Part shown: positions 1 to 7,468 of the stretch, in pieces
Numbering within the stretch: position 1 is the first letter of the stretch
Layout of the letters: each line of letters opens with the position of its first letter
Assembly: GCA_964592965.1 (NCBI GenBank)
Contig: CAZQJX010000111.1
Location: forward strand, 1 to 7,941
Direction of reading: 5' to 3'
DNA length: 7,941 nt
Source of the DNA: CAZKMM01 sp964592965
GTDB taxonomy: Bacteria; RBG-13-61-14; DRUE01
Translations under genes and position numbers: made by a program
The notes under the pieces: model-generated
What the model was told of the DNA's origin: nothing
Database searches by the model: none
What the model saw: only the letters and a program-made list of their open reading frames with translations

Positions 1-1637
1 GGCTTGAGCTTGCCTTCTACCAGAACTTGCACCACCTCGCTCGGATAGGTTTTTAGCTCGCCCTCAATTACCTCTCCGGTGGTGCCATCAATAGAAATCC
101 AATCGCCCTGTTTAAAGGTTTTTCCAGCCACACGCATTTGTTTTTTGCTGTAATCAATATCCAGTTCTCCGCATCCAACCACGCAGGGCTTTCCCATTCC
201 CCTTGCGACCAGTGCTGCGTGAGAAGTCATTCCACCACGAGCAGTTAAAATTCCCTGAGCAAGAGCCATTCCGTGAATGTCCTCAGGACTGGTCTCTATG
301 CGCACCAAGATTACAGGACCTTTGGCAAGCTCTTTTTCCACCTCATCAGCGCTAAAAACAATTCTCCCACTAGCAGCTCCCGGACCTGCATTTAATCCTT
401 TTGCCAAAAGCTTTCCCTGAGCAATTGCTTGCTTTTTCTCCTGAGCATCAAAAATTGGGGCTAGAAGCTGAATAAGCGCCTCAGGCTCAACCCTTCTCAC
501 TGCCTCTTCTTTGGTAATCAATCTTTCACGAACCATATCAACTGCAATTCTCACCGCGGCAAGACCAGTGCGCTTTCCTGTGCGGGTCTGAAGAATCCAG
601 AGCCTTCCATTTTGAATGGTAAATTCAATATCCTGCATATCCTTAAAGTGCTTTTCCAGAAGTTTATAAATTTTCACCAGTTGGCGATAGCAGTTGGGCA
701 TATATTCTTCCAGGCTTACTTCTCCCAGAGATTTTTTTGCCTCTTTGGTTATAGGAAGCGGGGTTCTAATTCCTGCAACCACATCCTCTCCCTGAGCATT
801 AGGAAGCCATTCACCAAAAAAGCGCTTTTCGCCAGTGGCAGGGTCGCGCGTAAAGCACACGCCTGTAGCAGAATCAGGACCCATATTTCCAAATACCATT
901 GCCTGAACATTGCAGGCAGTGCCCATATCATCTGGAATATTATTCAGCTTGCGGTAGGTAATTGCTCTTGGATTATTCCAGCTATCAAATACCGCTTTAA
1001 TTCCTCCCCAGAGCTGTTCCCAAGGGTCCATAGGGAATTTCTTTCCTTTCTTCTTGATAAGGTCTAGATAGCGGTCAACTGCTTTTTGGAAATCCTCAGC
1101 ATCAAGCTCTATATCTTTTTCCACGCCCTTTTCCTTTTTGATTTCATCAAGAATTAGCTCAAACTCCTCGCTGGGAATACCCATCACCACATTGGCATAC
1201 ATCTGAATGAATCTGCGAAAGCTGTCCCAACCAAATCTTGGATTGTCTGTGCGGTCAATTAATCCATTTAAGGTTTCAAAATTAAGACCGAGATTCAAAA
1301 TGGTATCCATCATTCCTGGCATACTTATGGGCGCACCGCTTCTTACGCTGACCAAAAGCGGGTTAGACTCATAACCAAACCGTGCTCCCATAACCCGTTC
1401 AATGCGATGAATATTTTTTTCAATATCTTCCTCTAATCCGGGAGGGAATTTGCCTTTATTCTGAAAATAATAAACGCAGACTTCTGTGGTAATGGTAAAA
1501 CCAGCAGGCACAGGAATTCCCAGATTGGTCATCTCAGCAAGGTTTGCGCCTTTTCCACCCAAAAGGTTTCTCAGCTCAGCTTTGCCTTCTGCTTTTCCAT
1601 CGCCAAAAAAGTAAACATATTTTTTTCTCTTTGCCAT
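1..1637 (-). CDS. ppdK: Pyruvate phosphate dikinase (3' end beyond window)
   Basis: Catalyses reversible conversion of pyruvate, ATP and phosphate to PEP, AMP and pyrophosphate in the cytoplasm, serving gluconeogenesis or PPi-dependent glycolysis. I translated the minus strand from the ATG at 1637: 545 codons are open to the window edge, against about 870-900 residues for the family, so the C-terminal PEP/pyruvate TIM barrel lies outside. Visible parts are the nucleotide-binding N-terminal region (GGKGANLAEM at 27-36, SVRSGAPISMPGMMDT at 97-112, NAQGEDVVAGIRTP at 280-293, QTRTGKRT at 350-357) and the swivelling phosphohistidine domain (about 410-530). The latter carries GGMTSHAALVARGMG at 468-482, with catalytic His473 (codon 219-221). 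Thr471, two residues before it, matches the position phosphorylated by the PPDK regulatory protein in plants and bacteria. PEP synthase and PTS enzyme I are less likely because these motifs are PPDK-specific. The gene lies 11 bp after glyS. No defect is visible. Confidence 0.97.
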   Translation of the reverse strand, partial: MAKRKKYVYFFGDGKAEGKAELRNLLGGKGANLAEMTNLGIPVPAGFTITTEVCVYYFQNKGKFPPGLEEDIEKNIHRIERVMGARFGYESNPLLVSVRSGAPISMPGMMDTILNLGLNFETLNGLIDRTDNPRFGWDSFRRFIQMYANVVMGIPSEEFELILDEIKKEKGVEKDIELDAEDFQKAVDRYLDLIKKKGKKFPMDPWEQLWGGIKAVFDSWNNPRAITYRKLNNIPDDMGTACNVQAMVFGNMGPDSATGVCFTRDPATGEKRFFGEWLPNAQGEDVVAGIRTPLPITKEAKKSLGEVSLEEYMPNCYRQLVKIYKLLEKHFKDMQDIEFTIQNGRLWILQTRTGKRTGLAAVRIAVDMVRERLITKEEAVRRVEPEALIQLLAPIFDAQEKKQAIAQGKLLAKGLNAGPGAASGRIVFSADEVEKELAKGPVILVRIETSPEDIHGMALAQGILTARGGMTSHAALVARGMGKPCVVGCGELDIDYSKKQMRVAGKTFKQGDWISIDGTTGEVIEGELKTYPSEVVQVLVEGKLK

Positions 1638-1643
1638 CTTACT

Positions 1644-1650
1644 CCTCCTT
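1644..1650 (-). promoter_or_regulatory. Strong Shine-Dalgarno site of ppdK
   Basis: The minus strand reads AAGGAGG followed by six bases and the ppdK ATG at 1637. This is an almost perfect anti-16S match at near-ideal spacing. It shares bases with the glyS TAA stop (1649-1651), so ribosomes ending glyS finish on top of it. It fixes the ppdK start and suggests high translation compared with the weaker sites of its operon partners. Confidence 0.85.
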
Positions 1651-3748
1651 AGTGATTTTTTTCTCCTGCGCTTAATTTGGAGAAATCAGCGATTTTTTTA
1701 AATTGGCTGGCAATTTCATTAAGAAGTGAATGACGGTTCTTTTTGAGCTTCGGGTCATCAACATTTACCAGCACCGCATCAAAAAAGCTATCTATATTTG
1801 GCTTGAGCCTTGCCAGCTCACTCATTGCTTTTTTCCAATCCCTTTGTTGAATGTGTTTTTCCACCTCTGCCTTGACCTCTAAAAATGCCTTCCAGAGAGC
1901 TTTTTCTTCTTCCTGCTCAAAAAGGCTTTCATCTAGATTGTCAGGCTCTTCAATAATTCTTGCCACCCGGCGAAATCCAATGAACAAGTCAGCAAATTCT
2001 TTTTCTTTGCGAAGCTCATTAAGCGCCTCTGCCCTTTTCCAGCTAGAAAGAATATTTCCATCCCAAGCACCGAGCACAGCATCTGCAATATCATAATCTA
2101 TTCCAGCATCAATCATAAGATTTTTGATGCGGGTTTTGAAAAATTCTTTAAGCTCCAAGCCTGTTTTTTCAAAATCAAATTTTTTAAGCTCGCTTAAAAG
2201 CTCAAGGTTTTTTTGTATAAGCTCATCAAGGCTGTAATCAAGCTCTTTTTTAATAGTGAGCTTAACAATGGCATTAGCTCCTCTTCTAATCCCATAAGGG
2301 TCAGCTGAGCCTGTTGGCTGTTTTCCGCTAATAAATCCAGCACAAATAGAATCCAGCTTGTCAACAATACTCAGCGCCATTCCGACTTTGGTTTGCGGGA
2401 ATTTTTCTTGCTCAATATCTCTTGCGCTTTTGGGTAAATAATGCTCTCGGATTGCTCTCCATACAGGCTCAGGCTCTCCCTGCGACCGAGCATATTCTCC
2501 GCCCATAATACCTTCCAGCTCTGGAAATTCTCCAACCATCTGGGTGAGAAGGTCCGCCTTTGCCAGATGAGCAGAGCGAAGAGCATATTTTTCAAGTTCT
2601 TTATCCTCTGGTGCAATCTTTTTTATCAGAAGAGAAATAAGGCTTTTTAGACGCTCGGTCTTTTGCCAATAACTTCCCAGACCTGCCTGAAATACCATCT
2701 GCTCAAGCTCTTTTGCCAGCTTATCAAGAGGGGTTTTTAAATCCTCTTGATAATAAAACTCAGCATCTTCCAAGCGTGCTTGAAGCACCCTTTCATTTCC
2801 TTTAATTACAACCTTATCATCTTCTCCAATGGTTTGTGCGACAAACAGAAAATAAGGCATAAGCTCGTCTTCGCTTCCCGGCTTTTTAAGGGCAAAATAT
2901 CGCTGATGACCACGCATAGCAGAGATAAGCACTTCGCTGGGCAGGTTCAAAAACCTTTTATCAAAGCTTCCTGCCAGAACAAAAGGATATTCTACCAGAT
3001 AGCAAACTTCTTCTATCAGCTCAGGGTCTGGATAAAGCTCTGCACCGAGCTCATCAGCTTTTTTGGCTAATCCAGCTTCTATCATTTCCCGGCGAAAGTT
3101 CTGGTCAACAATCACATAGCTTTTCTCAAGTAGCTCTGCATATTCAGCAAAATTTTTCACCTCTATTGGCTCAGGAGCTAAAAATCTATGCCCATAGGTC
3201 TGACCCGAGCTTTTTATCCCATCAATCTCAAATTCAATCACCTCTCCACCAAAAAGAGCTAAAATCCAATGAATAGGTCGGGCAAAGCGAATCTTTGCCT
3301 CTGCCCAGCGCATAGATTTGGGAAATTTGAGCGATAAAATTAGCTCAGGCAAAACCTTTCTGAGAATCTCTTTTGTTGGTCTCCCCTCTTCTTTGATGCA
3401 ATAATAAAGTCGGGGTCCTTTGGGAGTATCTCTTTTTTCCAGATTGTCAATGCTTGTCCCTACACTTTTGGCAAAGCCAAGAGCGGATTTGGTTGGCTTG
3501 CCATCTTTATCAAAAGCCTGATTTAAAAAAGGACCCCAGCGCTCTATTAGCTTGGGCTTTTGATGTTCAGAAAGCTCCTCTGCCCAAAGAACAATTCTTC
3601 TCGGAGTGGCAAAGGAGCAAAGCTGTGAAAAATCCAACCGCTCCTGCTTAAAAAATTCCTCTGCCTTCTGCCTTAACTGGGAGATTGCTTGTGGCAGGAA
3701 TCTGGCGGGGACCTCCTCTGTTCCAATTTCAACTAATAATTCAGGCAT
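1649..3748 (-). CDS. glyS: Glycyl-tRNA synthetase beta subunit
   Basis: Beta subunit of the bacterial alpha2beta2 glycyl-tRNA synthetase. It recognises and binds tRNA-Gly, while GlyQ holds the aminoacylation site. With the start at 3748 the protein is 699 residues, close to the usual 690-700. It opens with MPELLVEIGTEEVPARFLP, the classic family N-terminus. Later signatures are YGHRFLAP (185-192), RVLQARLEDAEF (320-331), KADLLTQMVGEFPELEGIMG (397-416, in the HD-like region), PTGSADPYGIRR (478-489) and FFDAVLVN (655-662) in the C-terminal DALR-type anticodon-binding domain. An in-frame ATG six codons upstream (3766) would add MRKLEK. I prefer 3748 because it matches the family start. Its first 8 bases overlap the end of glyQ, which implies coupled translation of the two subunits. 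No frameshift or missing block is seen. Confidence 0.97.
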   Translation of the reverse strand: MPELLVEIGTEEVPARFLPQAISQLRQKAEEFFKQERLDFSQLCSFATPRRIVLWAEELSEHQKPKLIERWGPFLNQAFDKDGKPTKSALGFAKSVGTSIDNLEKRDTPKGPRLYYCIKEEGRPTKEILRKVLPELILSLKFPKSMRWAEAKIRFARPIHWILALFGGEVIEFEIDGIKSSGQTYGHRFLAPEPIEVKNFAEYAELLEKSYVIVDQNFRREMIEAGLAKKADELGAELYPDPELIEEVCYLVEYPFVLAGSFDKRFLNLPSEVLISAMRGHQRYFALKKPGSEDELMPYFLFVAQTIGEDDKVVIKGNERVLQARLEDAEFYYQEDLKTPLDKLAKELEQMVFQAGLGSYWQKTERLKSLISLLIKKIAPEDKELEKYALRSAHLAKADLLTQMVGEFPELEGIMGGEYARSQGEPEPVWRAIREHYLPKSARDIEQEKFPQTKVGMALSIVDKLDSICAGFISGKQPTGSADPYGIRRGANAIVKLTIKKELDYSLDELIQKNLELLSELKKFDFEKTGLELKEFFKTRIKNLMIDAGIDYDIADAVLGAWDGNILSSWKRAEALNELRKEKEFADLFIGFRRVARIIEEPDNLDESLFEQEEEKALWKAFLEVKAEVEKHIQQRDWKKAMSELARLKPNIDSFFDAVLVNVDDPKLKKNRHSLLNEIASQFKKIADFSKLSAGEKNH

Positions 3749-4694
3749 TTTCTCTAACTTCCTCATTTATAAATGAATATTCTTCAAAAGCTCTGCGACG
3801 AGCAGAAGGGTCTTTAATAAGCGGAAAGCCAAGCTCATACCTTTTTCTCAGCCAAAGCCGAGCACAGCCATTAGCAAGTTTTCTTACTCGGGCAATATAA
3901 TTAACACGCTCATTCGGGCTTATGGCTCCTCTAGCATCTAAAAGGTTAAAAAGATGTGAGCATTTAAGGCAATAATCATAGGCAGGAAGAACAAGCCCTT
4001 GCTCAAGCATTTTTTGGCTTTCTTTCTCGCAATCTTCAAAATGCTTGAAAAGCATTTCAAGGTCTGCGGTCTCAAAGTTGTATTTGCTCCATTGCACTTC
4101 AGCAAGATGATATAATTCCCTGTATGTAATATCTTTGCTCCATTTTAAGTCAAAGACATTATCAACTTCCTGAAGATACATTGCTATTCGCTCAAGACCA
4201 TAGGTAAGCTCAACAGAGATAGGATAAAGGTCAAACCCACCGCACTGCTGGAAATAGGTAAACTGGGTTATTTCCATTCCATCCAGCCAGACTTCCCAGC
4301 CCAGTCCCCAAGCGCCTAAGGTTGGACTTTCCCAGTCATCTTCAACAAATCTTATGTCATGGCTTTTTGGGTCAATGCCCAGCATCTTTAGGCTGGCAAG
4401 ATATATCTCCTGAACATCAATTGGACTGGGCTTTAATATCACCTGATACTGGAAATAATGCTGAAGACGATTGGGATTTTCGCCATATCTTCCATCAGTC
4501 GGGCGCCTGCTCGGCTGAACATAAGCCACCTTCCAAGGCTCAGGACCAAGCACACGCAAAAATGTTGATGGATGAAAGGTGCCAGCTCCTACCTCTAAGT
4601 CATAAGGCTGGTCAATCAAACAGCCCTGTTCCTTCCAAAACTCATCTAAAGCTAGAATTAAATCCTGCAAAAATAAAGGATTTTTTTCGCTCAT
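3741..4694 (-). CDS. glyQ: Glycyl-tRNA synthetase alpha subunit
   Basis: Catalytic subunit of alpha2beta2 glycyl-tRNA synthetase, a class II enzyme that forms glycyl-adenylate and charges tRNA-Gly together with GlyS. The 317-residue protein is slightly longer than the usual 290-305. Diagnostic blocks are FWKEQGCLIDQPYDLEVGAG (19-38), HPSTFLRVLGPEPW (41-54), the motif 2 region QPSRRPTDGRYGENPNRLQ (60-78), then HYFQYQVILKPSP (79-91), WEVWLDGMEITQFTYFQQ (133-150) and motif 3, VELTYGLERIAMYLQ (161-175). All expected charged residues in these blocks are present. The ATG at 4694 is preceded by GGAG with 11 intervening bases, a slightly long spacing. It is the first gene after a clear promoter at 4746-4773 and runs into glyS with an 8-bp overlap. 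The predicted leader of about 45 nt is too short for a T-box. Confidence 0.98.
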   Translation of the reverse strand: MSEKNPLFLQDLILALDEFWKEQGCLIDQPYDLEVGAGTFHPSTFLRVLGPEPWKVAYVQPSRRPTDGRYGENPNRLQHYFQYQVILKPSPIDVQEIYLASLKMLGIDPKSHDIRFVEDDWESPTLGAWGLGWEVWLDGMEITQFTYFQQCGGFDLYPISVELTYGLERIAMYLQEVDNVFDLKWSKDITYRELYHLAEVQWSKYNFETADLEMLFKHFEDCEKESQKMLEQGLVLPAYDYCLKCSHLFNLLDARGAISPNERVNYIARVRKLANGCARLWLRKRYELGFPLIKDPSARRRAFEEYSFINEEVRENA

Positions 4695-4745
4695 TTTTGA
4701 AATTTCTCCAGATATTTTCTAGTTATATATTTATTTTCCTAGCCA

Positions 4746-4773
4746 ATTATATAGTTTTTTGTGGCAAAGTCAA
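4746..4773 (-). promoter_or_regulatory. Sigma-70-type promoter of glyQ-glyS-ppdK
   Basis: On the minus strand the -35 hexamer is TTGACT (4768-4773) and the -10 hexamer is TATAAT (4746-4751), separated by 16 bp. That is five of six and six of six consensus bases with near-optimal spacing. A-rich tracts just upstream (about 4775-4812) could act as an UP element. Transcription should start near 4739, giving a leader of about 45 nt before glyQ. No operator or riboswitch-like fold is evident. Confidence 0.8.
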
Positions 4774-4835
4774 CTTTTTCAGGATAACCTATTGATTTTT
4801 AAAGATTTTTTGCCAGAGCCCGGTGTTTAAACTTG

Positions 4836-5609
4836 CTATTTGATTGGTCTGGAAAGGTCGCCAAAGAGATATTGCAGGATGGATAGGGCGACCACAGGAG
4901 CATCATCTGCTTTGAGGATTCTGGGACCCAGCCCCCAGCTCCAGAACCCAGCATCAATGGCTTTTTGAGCTTCTTCATCTTCAAATCCACCTTCAGGACC
5001 GCAGAGAAGAAGAATTCCGTTTTTTTCTTTAAGGGGGGTTAGGTCTTTTCGCAGGCTTTCAATCTCACCGCCAGGTGCTTTTTCCCAGAGGATAATGTTT
5101 AAAGTGTCAAAATTTTGCTCTAGGAATTTGTCATAGGGTATTGGATATTCAATTCTTGGCACCTCTGTTCTTCCGCTTAGACCACAGGCTTCTTTGATTA
5201 TTCTTTCCCAGCGATACATTTTTTTGTCAATCTCTTTTGGGTCAATTCTCACCACCACTCTTTGGGTGATAACAGGAATGATTTGCTTGACACCGAGCTC
5301 AACCGCTCCCACAAGCACATTATCAAAAGCCTGCTCTCTTAAAACGGCTTGGGCAAGAATAATTTTAAGTTCGGATTCGGTTTGGGGAGAGCGCACCTCA
5401 ATGATTTTAGCCTTCATTCTGGCAGGTCTGCTCAAAATAATCTCTGCCAGATACTCTTTGCCCGAGCCATCAAAAAGCACAATCTGAGCACCTTCGCCGA
5501 GCCTGAGCACATTTCGGATATGATGAAGAGTATCTTTATCTATATCAGCTATTGCTTGGTCGTTTTCGGTTTTTATTCTCCGAGGAGAGATATAAAACCT
5601 GCGGAACAT
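4836..5609 (-). CDS. rsmE: 16S rRNA (uracil-1498-N3)-methyltransferase, RsmE family
   Basis: SPOUT-fold enzyme that uses S-adenosylmethionine to methylate N3 of U1498 (E. coli numbering) in helix 44 of 16S rRNA on the small subunit. From ATG 5609 it is 257 residues, near the family's 240-250. An N-terminal PUA-like part (MFRRFYIS at 1-8, HHIRNVLRLGEG at 29-40, FDGSGKEY at 46-53) precedes the SPOUT domain: ILAQAVLREQ (84-93), VELGVKQIIPVITQR (103-117), IIKEACGLSGR (137-147), LLLCGPEGGFEDEEA (200-214, cofactor loop) and LGPRILKADDAPVVALSILQ (227-246). Several signature positions differ from the usual form: ETA is replaced by DDA, and the EQSGR type by GLSGR. I still expect an RsmE relative, but exact site specificity is less certain. 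The frame stays open upstream, with ATGs at 5645 and 5768. I chose 5609 because it gives the family N-terminus and sits 5 bp after the prmA stop. GAGGAG lies only one base from it, so 5645 remains possible. Confidence 0.9.
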   Translation of the reverse strand: MFRRFYISPRRIKTENDQAIADIDKDTLHHIRNVLRLGEGAQIVLFDGSGKEYLAEIILSRPARMKAKIIEVRSPQTESELKIILAQAVLREQAFDNVLVGAVELGVKQIIPVITQRVVVRIDPKEIDKKMYRWERIIKEACGLSGRTEVPRIEYPIPYDKFLEQNFDTLNIILWEKAPGGEIESLRKDLTPLKEKNGILLLCGPEGGFEDEEAQKAIDAGFWSWGLGPRILKADDAPVVALSILQYLFGDLSRPIK

Positions 5610-5614
5610 TCTCC

Positions 5615-6532
5615 TCAGCTTTTTTTCATCAAACTTCCTACCCATCCCTGCTCTTCCCTTACCTCTAAAATTGATAAACCAATTCTTTTGTAATGCGAAT
5701 GAATATCCTTTGCTTGGTCTTTTAAAATTCCGCTTATCACCAAAAATCCACCCTTTTTTAAATGCCAAACCAGATAATCCCGAAGGCGCTTTAGCTCGCT
5801 GTAAAATAAATTGGCAACAATCAGGTCAAAATTTTTCTCGCTCAATCTCTTTTTGGTATCTGCTCCTGCGTGAAGGAGCTGAATTTTTCCCAGTAGATTA
5901 TTCCGCTTGATATTATCCTCTGCCACTTTGAGAGCAAGCGGGTCTATATCAACAGCGAGCACAGTTTTTGCGCCCAGCATAGCACCTGCAATAGCAAGAA
6001 TACCTGTGCCTGTGCCAAAATCCAGTAGGGTCTGAGCCTGCTCGGGCACAAGCTTTTCCATAAATTTAAGGCAAATCTGAGTGGTGGGATGATAGCCTGT
6101 TCCAAAAGCCAGCCCCGGCTCCATTCTTATAATCATTGCACCTGAGTGTTTGGCTTCATTGGGAACTTCTCTCCACTCAGGCACCACCCAGAATTTATCA
6201 CTTATCTTGGCAGGAACAACACTTTCTTTCCAAGCATTTAGCCAGTCTTGCTCAATAATGGTTTGAATTTCTAGGCGAGAGATTTCCTGCTCTGGAAAAA
6301 GCTGTCGGAGCTGGTGAATATAATTTTTGAGCTTGGTCAGTTTTTGCTCAAGCTCATCATCACAGGCAAGAAAACCGGTCAGTCGTTCAAAACCCTGCTT
6401 TGGCGGGCTGGTCTCAGAAAAAACCGCTCCTCCAGCTCCAAGCGATGAGAGAAAATCTGCTATTGCCTCAAGAATAAATACAGGCGCCTCTATACTTACC
6501 TCGCACCAGCCTTTTACAGGCTTTTTGGTCAT
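5615..6532 (-). CDS. prmA: Ribosomal protein L11 methyltransferase
   Basis: Class I (Rossmann) methyltransferase that trimethylates lysines and the N-terminal amine of ribosomal protein L11 using S-adenosylmethionine. The 305 residues match the family's usual 290-310. An N-terminal L11-binding domain (about 1-90) is followed by a linker with DWLNAWKE (96-103), the conserved PGLAFGTGYHPTTQ block (139-152), motif I DFGTGTGILAIAGAMLGA (171-188), acidic motif II VDIDPLAL (194-201), a motif IV-like IVANLFY (238-244) and a C-terminal GW pair (296-297). The ATG overlaps the trxB stop as ATGA (6529-6532). No good Shine-Dalgarno sequence is visible in front of it, so expression probably depends on translational coupling to trxB. 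It is followed directly by rsmE, another ribosome methyltransferase. All key motifs are intact. Confidence 0.95.
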   Translation of the reverse strand: MTKKPVKGWCEVSIEAPVFILEAIADFLSSLGAGGAVFSETSPPKQGFERLTGFLACDDELEQKLTKLKNYIHQLRQLFPEQEISRLEIQTIIEQDWLNAWKESVVPAKISDKFWVVPEWREVPNEAKHSGAMIIRMEPGLAFGTGYHPTTQICLKFMEKLVPEQAQTLLDFGTGTGILAIAGAMLGAKTVLAVDIDPLALKVAEDNIKRNNLLGKIQLLHAGADTKKRLSEKNFDLIVANLFYSELKRLRDYLVWHLKKGGFLVISGILKDQAKDIHSHYKRIGLSILEVREEQGWVGSLMKKS

Positions 6533-7455
6533 TTGCTGGTTAAGAAAAATTCCTCAACCGCACGGGCAGAATTACAGCCATCAGCAACCGCAGAGACAAT
6601 CTGACGGGTGGATTTTTTGCGAACATCCCCTATTGCAAATATTCCTTGATGAGAGGTCTTTGTGTCTTCTCCTGCTAAAATGAACCCATCATCACTTATT
6701 TTCACCAGTTCCTTAATCGGCTCTGTGGTTGGTTCCATTCCTACATAAACAAACACTCCGCTTACTTCTAGCTTTCTTTCTTTTCCAGTCATTTTGTCCC
6801 GAAGCCTTATTCCCTTAACCTGAGTATCACCAATAACTTCCTCAGGAATAGCATTCCAAACCAGCTCAATATTTTCCTTTTCCATTGCCTTTTTTTGCAA
6901 TAGCTTACCTGCCCGAAGCTGGTCTCTGCGATGCACAATATAAACCTTTCTGCAAATGCCAGCAAGATAAAGCGCTTCTTGAACCGCACTATCCCCACCG
7001 CCGATTACTGCCACATCCTCATTTTTAAAAAACGCACCATCGCAGGTCGCACAGTAGCTTACTCCCCTTCCGTAAAATTCCTGCTCGCCTTTTATTCCCA
7101 GTCTGCGGGGTTTGCAACCAGTTGCAACAATCACTGCTCTGCACAGGTCTTTTTTGCCATCTGCCCGCTGGAGCAAAAATCCATTGCTGGTTTTGCTTAC
7201 TTTTTTAATTTCAACCTGCACGATTTCAGAGCCGAGCCTTCTTGCCTGTGCTTCCATTCTTGATGCCAGCTCAGGTCCGCTTATTCCTTCAGGAAAACCA
7301 GGATAATTCTCCACCTGATGAATCATAAAAACCATTCCGCCAGGAGCCGCTGGCTCATAAATCCGATGAGATACTCCTGCCCGTGCAAGGTATATTCCAG
7401 CAGTAAGCCCAGCAGGACCTGCTCCGATAATGCCAACATCAATATCAGCTCCCAT
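6529..7455 (-). CDS. trxB: Thioredoxin reductase (NADPH)
   Basis: FAD-dependent cytoplasmic enzyme that passes electrons from NADPH to thioredoxin for thiol homeostasis and ribonucleotide reduction. The 308 residues are the normal low-molecular-weight length. Domains in order: FAD-binding Rossmann fold GAGPAGLTAGIYLARAG (11-27) with ATG at 111-113; the inserted NADPH domain with redox-active CATC (Cys135, Cys138 in SYCATCDGAFF), GGGDSAVQEA (152-161) and VHRRDQLRA (174-182); then the closing FAD segment FAIGDVRKKSTRQIVSAVADG (about 273-293). The HRR group that contacts the NADPH 2'-phosphate is present, which argues against a ferredoxin-dependent relative. The first glycine pair reads GGMV instead of the commoner GGQ, a minor variation. 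The start is fixed by a strong Shine-Dalgarno sequence six bases upstream. It begins 12 bp after the ClC gene and overlaps prmA by 4 bp. Confidence 0.96.
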   Translation of the reverse strand: MGADIDVGIIGAGPAGLTAGIYLARAGVSHRIYEPAAPGGMVFMIHQVENYPGFPEGISGPELASRMEAQARRLGSEIVQVEIKKVSKTSNGFLLQRADGKKDLCRAVIVATGCKPRRLGIKGEQEFYGRGVSYCATCDGAFFKNEDVAVIGGGDSAVQEALYLAGICRKVYIVHRRDQLRAGKLLQKKAMEKENIELVWNAIPEEVIGDTQVKGIRLRDKMTGKERKLEVSGVFVYVGMEPTTEPIKELVKISDDGFILAGEDTKTSHQGIFAIGDVRKKSTRQIVSAVADGCNSARAVEEFFLTSK

Positions 7456-7461
7456 TTTTAG

Positions 7462-7468
7462 CCTCCTC
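7462..7468 (-). promoter_or_regulatory. Shine-Dalgarno site of trxB
   Basis: The minus strand reads GAGGAGG, six bases before the trxB ATG at 7455. Its first G is the last base of the upstream gene's TAG stop (7468-7470). Strength and spacing support the assigned trxB start and point to re-initiation by ribosomes leaving the ClC-CBS gene. Confidence 0.8.

Noticed and set aside
612..1067. Plus-strand open frame of 151 codons
   Set aside because: It lies wholly inside ppdK, whose translation has catalytic and nucleotide-binding motifs throughout. The plus-strand product shows no recognisable domain.
4695..4739. T-box or other riboswitch in front of glyQ
   Set aside because: Only about 45 nt separate the predicted transcription start from the ATG, the sequence is A/T-rich without stable stems, and no T-box core was seen.
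4742..4765. Inverted repeat GCCA...TGGC around the -10 box as a possible operator
   Set aside because: The arms are only four bases with a 16-base gap; such matches are expected by chance in AT-rich DNA.
4322..4795. Plus-strand open frame of 157 codons reaching into the glyQ promoter spacer
   Set aside because: Most of it is antisense to the conserved N-terminal half of glyQ, and the rest covers the promoter. No family resemblance or good ribosome site was seen.
5194..5693. Plus-strand open frames (97 and 114 codons) opposite rsmE
   Set aside because: They are antisense to motif-bearing rsmE and prmA codons, with no domain of their own.
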